Source of the DNA: Siphonodentalium dalli
Lineage: Eukaryota > Mollusca > Scaphopoda > Gadilida > Siphonodentaliidae
NCBI GenBank assembly: GCA_032622095.1
Contig: CP136069.1
Location: 188,781,122 to 188,845,121 of the forward strand
Length of the DNA: 64,000 nt
Direction of reading: 5' to 3'
The first letter of the stretch is position 1. Each line of letters begins with the position of its first letter. Positions 55,700 through 64,000 of the stretch are shown here, piece after piece. The translations under genes and the position numbers were made by a program. Under the pieces are notes generated by a model, which was not told where the DNA came from, searched no databases, and saw nothing but the letters and a program-made list of their open reading frames with translations.

Positions 55700-58600
55700 G
55701 GTTACACTGGTGTAAATAAGGTTCGGAGAGACCTCTAGCGGATGCGGGAGGAATATATAGGAGAGAATAAAATAGACACTGGGCCCTGATTGGTCAATAG
55801 CCTTGTGTGCTTTTTGCATAAAAAAATCATCACACCTCTTCCCTATGATTTCCCATAGGTAAGATAGCCATTGGCACAGGAATTAACCCTTTGTAGTGAA
55901 GTTTGAATTTGTTGGTGTGGTCTAAAATATGACAGTATTTTTTTATGCGGATCTGACACTAGTTACGAAAACACAAGATTTAAAGGCGAATTCCCTGCTA
56001 GACAGATATGATTTTTTTGTGTAAAAAGTTTCCCGAAATGTCAATTTTTCAGATTAAAAAAAAAAATTGGACCCATGGTTCATATAGCCAACAGCATACG
56101 CTAAAACGTTAGCACTGAGGCCTATGGAAAACATTTACACCAGTGTAACCTAAAGGGAAAAATGAACTTTTTGGCATTTTTGATTCCTGGGAGTCACTTT
56201 AAAGTATTTTAATGCATTTTTCACAGCCTGGTCTTTCAGTCCAATGAATCTCCCATGCATGGTGTGGCTATTCTTGCTGCTGATGTCTTCTTTCACTTCC
56301 ATCGGCCAAAAAAATGGTATGATTTTTCATAAAAAATGCCAATTTTTCAAGGTATTTAAAAAATTTTTCAAGGTGGTAATTGTCACATGATAATGCAAAT
56401 TACCCATTACATGAGCATGTCAATGACACACATACCAATTGTTATAAGAAGCTAATCTAACAAGTATTTTGGATTTTATAGCCAGTGATATACAGATATA
56501 TATAATAAAAGTGTCTCATTTTCACTGGTGGGTATGGCCATTTGAAGGTTAATAGCACTAAAACTTGGGCACATTTAAGAAAATGCTTCAGCATTTCAAA
56601 GAGAGCATATCTTTGTTCAACTAATTCAATATACACCCACATCCAGTTATCTTGGATCACCCTTGCAGACCTGAAAATGTCATATTTTAGTCTTCCATGT
56701 GCTGATAAAGTCATGTGCTTGATGCTCAGCTGATCAGATCTGGACTCAATGACCTCACATCACCAGAAGTTCTCTCATGGAAAGGATCTTGTACAGTCTT
56801 CCATAGCTGATCCAAGTTTGCAACACCAGACCCCAAAAACTGTGTGAAAATGGGGCCTGAATATGACTTGTGGTGGAAAAATGTGCTTTTTTGATGAATA
56901 ATGTGTTACAGAGAGTGGGGTTAAATTGTGTGTGATAAATAAAGAACCACAGAAGTGATATTATTTTTGAACACATTTTTTTCATTCATGGGCAATTCTG
57001 AAAAAATGTAGGGTGTTACAATTATTCCGCGAAAAAGCGGGCTATCGCTTTAGGTTACACTGGTGTAAATAAGGTTCGGAGAGACCTCTAGCGGATGCGG
57101 GAGGAATATATAGGAGAGAATAAAATAGACACTGGGCCCTGATTGGTCAATAGCCTTGTGTGCTTTTTGCATAAAAAAATCATCACACCTCTTCCCTATG
57201 ATTTCCCATAGGTAAGATAGCCATTGGCACAGGAATTAACCCTTTGTAGTGAAGTTTGAATTTGTTGGTGTGGTCTAAAATATGACAGTATTTTTTTATG
57301 CGGATCTGACACTAGTTACGAAAACACAAGATTTAAAGGCGAATTCCCTGCTAGACAGATATGATTTTTTTGTGTAAAAAGTTTCCCGAAATGTCAATTT
57401 TTCAGATTAAAAAAAAAAATTGGACCCATGGTTCAGATAGCCAACAGCATACGCTAAAACGTTAGCACTGAGGCCTATGGAAAACATTTACACCAGTGTA
57501 ACCTAAAGGGAAAAATGAACTTTTTGGCATTTTTGATTCCTGGGAGTCACTTTAAAGTATTTTAATGCATTTTTCACAGCCTGGTCTTTCAGTCCAATGA
57601 ATCTCCCATGCATGGTGTGGCTATTCTTGCTGCTGATGTCTTCTTTCACTTCCATCGGCCAAAAAAATGGTATGATTTTTCATAAAAAATGCCAATTTTT
57701 CAAGGTATTTAAAATTTTTTTCAAGGTGGTAATTGTCACATGATAATGCAAATTACCCATTACATGAGCATGTCAATGACACACATACCAATTGTTATAA
57801 GAAGCTAATCTAACAAGTATTTTGGATTTTATAGCCAGTGATATACAGATATATATAATAAAAGTGTCTCATTTTCACTGGTGGGTATGGCCATTTGAAG
57901 GTTAATAGCACTAAAACTTGGGCACATTTAAGAAAATGCTTCAGCATTTCAAAGAGAGCATATCTTTGTTCAACTAATTCAATATACACCCACATCCAGT
58001 TATCTTGGATCACCCTTGCAGACCTGAAAATGTCATATTTTAGTCTTCCATGTGCTGATAAAGTCATGTGCTTGATGCTCAGCTGATCAGATCTGGACTC
58101 AATGACCTCACATCACCAGAAGTTCTCTCATGGAAAGGATCTTGTACAGTCTTCCATAGCTGATCCAAGTTTGCAACACCAGACCCCAAAAACTGTGTGA
58201 AAATGGGGCCTGAATATGACTTGTGGTGGAAAAATGTGCTTTTTTGATGAATAATGTGTTACAGAGAGTGGGGTTAAATTGTGTGTGATAAATAAAGAAC
58301 CACAGAAGTGATATTATTTTTGAACACATTTTTTTCATTCATGGGCAATTCTGAAAAAATGTAGGGTGTTACAATTATTCCGCGAAAAAGCGGGCTATCG
58401 CTTTAGGTTACACTGGTGTAAATAAGGTTCGGAGAGACCTCTAGCGGATGCGGGAGGAATATATAGGAGAGAATAAAATAGACACTGGGCCCTGATTGGT
58501 CAATAGCCTTGTGTGCTTTTTGCATAAAAAAATCATCACACCTCTTCCCTATGATTTCCCATAGGTAAGATAGCCATTGGCACAGGAATTAACCCTTTGT

Positions 58601-60209
58601 AGTGAAGTTTGAATTTGTTGGTGTGGTCTAAAATATGACAGTATTTTTTTATGCGGATCTGACACTAGTTACGAAAACACAAGATTTAAAGGCGAATTCC
58701 CTGCTAGACAGATATGATTTTTTTGTGTAAAAAGTTTCCCGAAATGTCAATTTTTCAGATTAAAAAAAAAAATTGGACCCATGGTTCATATAGCCAACAG
58801 CATACGCTAAAACGTTAGCACTGAGGCCTATGGAAAACATTTACACCAGTGTAACCTAAAGGGAAAAATGAACTTTTTGGCATTTTTGATTCCTGGGAGT
58901 CACTTTAAAGTATTTTAATGCATTTTTCACAGCCTGGTCTTTCAGTCCAATGAATCTCCCATGCATGGTGTGGCTATTCTTGCTGCTGATGTCTTCTTTC
59001 ACTTCCATCGGCCAAAAAAATGGTATGATTTTTCATAAAAAATGCCAATTTTTCAAGGTATTTAAAAAAAATTTCAAGGTGGTAATTGTCACATGATAAT
59101 GCAAATTACCCATTACATGAGCATGTCAATGACACACATACCAATTGTTATAAGAAGCTAATCTAACAAGTATTTTGGATTTTATAGCCAGTGATATACA
59201 GATATATATAATAAAAGTGTCTCATTTTCACTGGTGGGTATGGCCATTTGAAGGTTAATAGCACTAAAACTTGGGCACATTTAAGAAAATGCTTCAGCAT
59301 TTCAAAGAGAGCATATCTTTGTTCAACTAATTCAATATACACCCACATCCAGTTATCTTGGATCACCCTTGCAGACCTGAAAATGTCATATTTTAGTCTT
59401 CCATGTGCTGATAAAGTCATGTGCTTGATGCTCAGCTGATCAGATCTGGACTCAATGACCTCACATCACCAGAAGTTCTCTCATGGAAAGGATCTTGTAC
59501 AGTCTTCCATAGCTGATCCAAGTTTGCAACACCAGACCCCAAAAACTGTGTGAAAATGGGGCCTGAATATGACTTGTGGTGGAAAAATGTGCTTTTTTGG
59601 TGAATAATGTGTTACAGAGAGTGGGGTTAAATTGTGTGTGATAAATAAAGAACCACAGAAGTGATATTATTTTTGAACACATTTTTTTCATTCATGGGCA
59701 ATTCTGAAAAAATGTAGGGTGTTACAATTATTCCGCGAAAAAGCGGGCTATCGCTTTAGGTTACACTGGTGTAAATAAGGTTCGGAGAGACCTCTAGCGG
59801 ATGCGGGAGGAATATATAGGAGAGAATAAAATAGACACTGGGCCCTGATTGGTCAATAGCCTTGTGTGCTTTTTGCATAAAAAAATCATCACACCTCTTC
59901 CCTATGATTTCCCATAGGTAAGATAGCCATTGGCACAGGAATTAACCCTTTGTAGTGAAGTTTGAATTTGTTGGTGTGGTCTAAAATATGACAGTATTTT
60001 TTTATGCGGATCTGACACTAGTTACGAAAACACAAGATTTAAAGGCGAATTCCCTGCTAGACAGATATGATTTTTTTGTGTAAAAAGTTTCCCGAAATGT
60101 CAATTTTTCAGATTAAAAAAAAAAATTGGACCCATGGTTCATATAGCCAACAGCATACGCTAAAACGTTAGCACTGAGGCCTATGGAAAACATTTACACC
60201 AGTGTAACC

Positions 60210-60786
60210 TATTGATTGTATACGTGCGACGACCATTATTATTATTAGTTTATCAACCTCCAAAATGAAGAGCATACATGATACATTATAATGTGTAATG
60301 TGGAATAATTAGTTGTCCGCGAACACAGGTTCTATAAACATATGGTAGTATTTACATAATGCACTATATACATTCAATCAGGATTCACTTATATTTGCCT
60401 GTAGACTGTATCTGAATATGTCACATGTGTGTGGACGTATCGGGTCAGTGCTATGCTCCGACTTCTGATGGTTCAGCTATTGTGTCGTACCAACTGAGAG
60501 CCAGTGTAGAGAAAGGAGGACGAGGCAATGATAAATTGAATTCGAAGTGGAAATTCATTACAGTTTGAATGAATTCAAAATCCACAAAATGCTAATGTAA
60601 TTGAATTGAATTTTGAAATGTGTTTTCAACGAAGAAACATGAATAGATTACGAAAGCCTTACCAAGTTAACATTCGAATTATATATGCAGTATACATGCG
60701 TTGGGTAACAACGGCCTCTTGTCTGATCTTGTCACGCTTTATGACGCACATAATATTGCTTTAAAACATCCCAAATATGATCCTTA
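60210..60786. other. no gene recognised
   Basis: AT-rich, no structure except GAATTCAAA/GAATTGAATT-like patches near 60535-60615. Confidence 0.5.
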
Positions 60787-62740
60787 AAAGTGGATTATCT
60801 CTTTGTAAACATGTATTATATAGTTACCGGGGTATAAAGATGGATTATCTCTTTGTAAACATGTATTTTATAGTTACCGGAGTATAAAGATGGATTATCT
60901 CTTTGTAAACATATATTGTATAGTTACCGGGGTATAAAGATGGATTATCTCTTTGTAAACATGTATTGTATAGTTATCGGGGTATAAAGATGGATTATCT
61001 CTTTGTAAACATGTATTGTATAGTTACCGGGGTATAAAGATGGATTATCTCTTTGTAAACATGTATTGTATAGTTACCAGGGTATAAAGATGGATTATCT
61101 CTTTGTAAACATGTATTATATAGTTACCAGGGTATAAAGATGGATTATCTCTTTGTAAACATGTATTATATAGTTACCGGGGTATAAAGATGGATTATCT
61201 CTTTGTAAACATGTATTATATAGTTACCAGGGTATAAAGATGGATTATCTCTTTGTAAACATGTATTATATAGTTACCGGGGTATACAGATGGATGATCT
61301 CTTTGTAAACATGTATTGTATAGTTACCGGGGTATAAAGATGGATGATCTCTTTGTAAACATGTATTATATAGTTACCAGGGTATACAGAAGGATTATCT
61401 CTTTGTAAACATGTATTATATAGTTACCGGGGTATACAGAAGGATTATCTCTTTGTAAACATGTATTATATAGTTACCGGGGTATAAAGATGGATGATCT
61501 CTTTGTAAACATGTATTGTATAGTTACCGGGGCATAAAGATGGATTATCTCTTTGTAAACATGTATTATATAGTTACCGGGGTATAAAGATGGATTATCT
61601 CTTTGTAAACATGTATTGTATAGTTACCGGGGTATAAAGATGGATTATCTCTTTGTAAACATGTATTGTATAGTTACCGGGGTATAAAGATGGATTATCT
61701 CTTTGTAAACATGTATTATATAGTTACCGGGGTATACAGATGGATTATCTCTTTGTAAACATGTATTATATAGTTACCGGGGTATAAAGATGGATTATCT
61801 CTTTGTAAACATGTATTATATAGTTACCGGGGTATAAAGATGGATTATCTCTTTGTAAACATGTATTATATAGTTACCGGGGTATACAGATGGATTATCT
61901 ATTTGTAAACATGTATTGTATAGTTACCGGGGTATAAAGATGGATTATCTCTTTGTAAACATGTATTATATAGTTACCGGGGTATAAAGATGGATTATCT
62001 CTTTGTAAACATGTATTATATAGTTACCGGGGTATAAAGATGGATTAACTCTTTGTAAACATGTATTATATAGTTACCGGGGTATACAGATGGATTATCT
62101 ATTTGTAAACATGTATTGTATAGTTACCGGGGTATAAAGATGGATTATCTCTTTGTAAACATGTATTATATAGTTACCGGGGTATAAAGATGGATTATCT
62201 CTTTGTAAACATGTATTATATAGTTACCGGGGTATAAAGATGGATTATCTCTTTGTAAACATGTATTATATAGTTACCGGGGTATAAAGATGGATTATCT
62301 CTCTGTAAACATGTATTATATAGTTACCGGGGTATAAAGATGGATTATCTCTTTGTAAACATGTATTGTATAGTTACCGGGGTATAAAGATGGATTATCT
62401 CTTTGTAAACATGTATTATATAGTTACCGGGGTATAAAGATGGATTATCTCTTTGTAAACATGTATTGTATAGTTACCGGGGTATAAAGATGGATTATCT
62501 CTTTGTAAACATGTATTATATAGTTACCGGGGTATAAAGATGGATTATCTCTTTGTAAACATGTATTATATAGTTACCGGGGTATAAAGATGGATTATCT
62601 CTTTGTAAACATGTATTATATAGTTACCGGGGTATAAAGATGGATTATCTCTTTGTAAACATGTATTATATAGTTACCGGGGTATAAAGATGGATTATCT
62701 CTTTGTAAACATGTATTATATAGTTACCGGGGTATAAAAT
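60787..62740. repeat. 50-bp minisatellite, about 39 copies
   Basis: Unit TGGATTATCTCTTTGTAAAC, ATGTATTATATAGTTACCGG, GGTATAAAGA. Variant positions: ATTATA/ATTGTA, ACCGG/ACCAG, ATAAAGA/ATACAGA and GGATTA/GGATGA. The monomer and the flanking sequence to about 62830 match dispersed element D. Confidence 0.97.
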
Positions 62741-62830
62741 GTTAGGTATGAATCGAAGACTCCTGTCCGGAAACGCTTCTATCGATCAAAATTGATTTTA
62801 TTACGAATATTTTCTGGTCTAAAAAGGTGT
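62741..62830 (+). repeat. right flank of dispersed element D
   Basis: AATCGAAGACTCCTGTCCGG, AAACGCTTCTATCGATCAAA and ATTGATTTTATT correspond to the reverse complement of 63080-63135, so the satellite lies inside a copy of this element. Confidence 0.7.
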
Positions 62831-63061
62831 CGTTGTTCCGCAAACGAACAATAGTGGTTACTGTTAACAGAGACCAGAAATTTTATTGTGTAATTTTGTC
62901 ACAAATAAACGTTAATTAGACTCATTGTCGATTATTACTATGGAATAACACAATACAATCAATCAATCTGTGACATTTGACGTTCGGTACGTAGCTATGG
63001 GAACAGCCTATGGTATTGCCCGAATGGTCTGTACTAAAAATAGACAAATAAAGTGTCCCAA
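62831..63061. other. no gene recognised
   Basis: No structure identified. Confidence 0.5.
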
Positions 63062-63210
63062 TTAATCATAATAAAATATTCGAAATAAAATCAATACTAA
63101 TTGATAGAAGCCTTTCCAGACAGCGATTTTCAATTAAAATTTATTATTTTATACCCATGCACGCAACTATTTAAAATTTGTTATTTAAAGAGATAATCCA
63201 TCTTTAAGTA
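63062..63210 (-). repeat. dispersed element D, inverted copy
   Basis: AATTGATAGAAGCCTTTCCA, TTTATTATTTTATACCCATG and TTTAAAGAGATAATCCATCT. Its reverse complement gives the satellite monomer once, unexpanded, then the same flank. Confidence 0.75.
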
Positions 63211-64000
63211 ATTTCATTTTTCTTTTGACTGTTCAGCGGAAAATTGTCTTAGGGAATTTGGACATATTTTATATTAAATCGGACCGGGCATCTTTAATAA
63301 TCCTGGTATAAACTAAATATACTTATAATATTTCAGGAACAATAAATTTACACCGAGTCTGCCTAACTCTTCAGGGTTCGTGCCAGTCGTATATGGTAGA
63401 ATGGGCCTAAATGGAAATCTCTCTGGTGGAGTAAATTTGTTCATCATAAATACTATTTACCAGCGTCAGCGCAGCGTTTTAATCACGGAACGTGCTGCTG
63501 TTCTAGTGTTTAGTACTCTCATTCGATTTTCAATAGAATCTCAATACAATCTGCGGAACAAAAACTATATATGGCCATCGAATCTGCACCGATTAAACGC
63601 GCTAAAGAAATGCGTCGTTCTGTACCGCAGCGCTAAACAATAGTGGTTAAGAGAAGGCCTTTCTATCCAGAATAAAAGAGCACCACATATATCGGATTGA
63701 CGGGTTGTGTGGTTAACCACCGCCTTCCGAGTCATCCGGTATTAAACGGTATCTTCTTTATTAACCACTACATCTCATACCAGTTTTGGTGAAATTTAGA
63801 ACAGCAAACAATAGACTGTCTATATATAACGAGATTTAATGACGTTGAATTAAAAAACTAAACCAAAAAACAAAACAAAAACAAAACAAACAAACAAAAA
63901 ACACAACGAGAATGTATTATATAGAATGTGCGGTTCGGAAACCTATGCATAGAACCACCACACCGCATTTATTTACTATCTTGATTAATCAACTTACTAT
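63211..64000. other. no gene recognised
   Basis: A GACCGGGCATCTTTAA patch near 63282, and A-rich CAAAAACAAAACAAACAAAC near 63878. An 87-codon frame at 63380-63643 shows no recognisable features. Confidence 0.5.

Larger units (their letters stand above)
54347..60209. repeat. 1,353-bp tandem array: five 451-bp inverted-repeat elements and four 902-bp spacers
   Basis: Element copies start at 54347, 55700, 57053, 58406 and 59759; each starts GGTTACACTGGTGTAAAT and ends ATTTACACCAGTGTAACC. Spacers begin TAAAGGGAAAAATGAACTTT and end GGGCTATCGCTTTA. The period is exactly 1,353 at each step and units differ at only a handful of bases. The array begins and ends with the element, never the spacer. TATT lies next to both outer ends (a possible 4-bp target duplication), whereas inner junctions read TTTA/TAAA. 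No recognisable transposase. Confidence 0.95.

Noticed and set aside
63380-63643. 87-codon + strand frame
   Set aside because: No domain, no splice context and composition like its surroundings.

Overview
The window looks like nuclear DNA from an invertebrate animal, most likely a mollusc or another lophotrochozoan. It is AT-rich. It carries a spliced animal gene with GT-AG introns, a tRNA-derived SINE whose tail resembles molluscan SINE tails, and many small inverted-repeat DNA transposons and minisatellites. I see no operons, no bacterial genes and no CRISPR. The taxon is inferred from these signals; no marker gene fixes it.

1-16.7 kb: the 3' half of a NEK8-type kinase gene on the + strand. 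Eight well-supported exons plus a probable short last exon encode the whole C-terminal RCC1-like region, about 390 codons. The kinase-domain exons must lie upstream of base 1. All junctions keep reading frame and use GT/AG. The introns are packed with foldback elements, TTAA-flanked MITEs, a 1.67-kb element with a 10-bp target duplication, a decayed copy of the penultimate exon, and a 31-bp minisatellite that appears to have grown out of the 3' end of a coding exon.

16.7-24.5 kb: non-coding repeats. They include 29-bp, about 52-bp and 48-bp tandem arrays (the last derived from a MITE arm), a 23-C tract, and diverged repeats of about 170 bp that each carry an AAGATGGCGGCC-like motif.

24.6-28.7 kb: a decayed DNA transposon of about 4.1 kb with long imperfect terminal inverted repeats. 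It holds one broken gene, with several frameshifts and stops, for a zinc-finger / transposase-like / CXC-tailed protein. I remember this family from cnidarian and molluscan genomes but cannot assign it to a superfamily.

28.7-46 kb: dispersed repeats only: foldbacks, TTAA MITEs (two with visible empty sites in paralogous copies), a SINE with a 10-bp target duplication, and diverged tandem blocks. 46.1-47.2 kb: a possible two-exon segment of an unrecognised gene on the - strand.

47.5-64 kb: more repeats. They include a 2.4-kb element with a perfect 8-bp target duplication, a nearly identical 1,353-bp tandem array (five copies of a 451-bp inverted-repeat element separated by four copies of a 902-bp spacer), and a 50-bp minisatellite of about 39 units that sits inside, and derives from, a dispersed element.

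The strongest theme is satellite birth: at least three tandem arrays in one window have a recognisable single-copy progenitor beside or within them.
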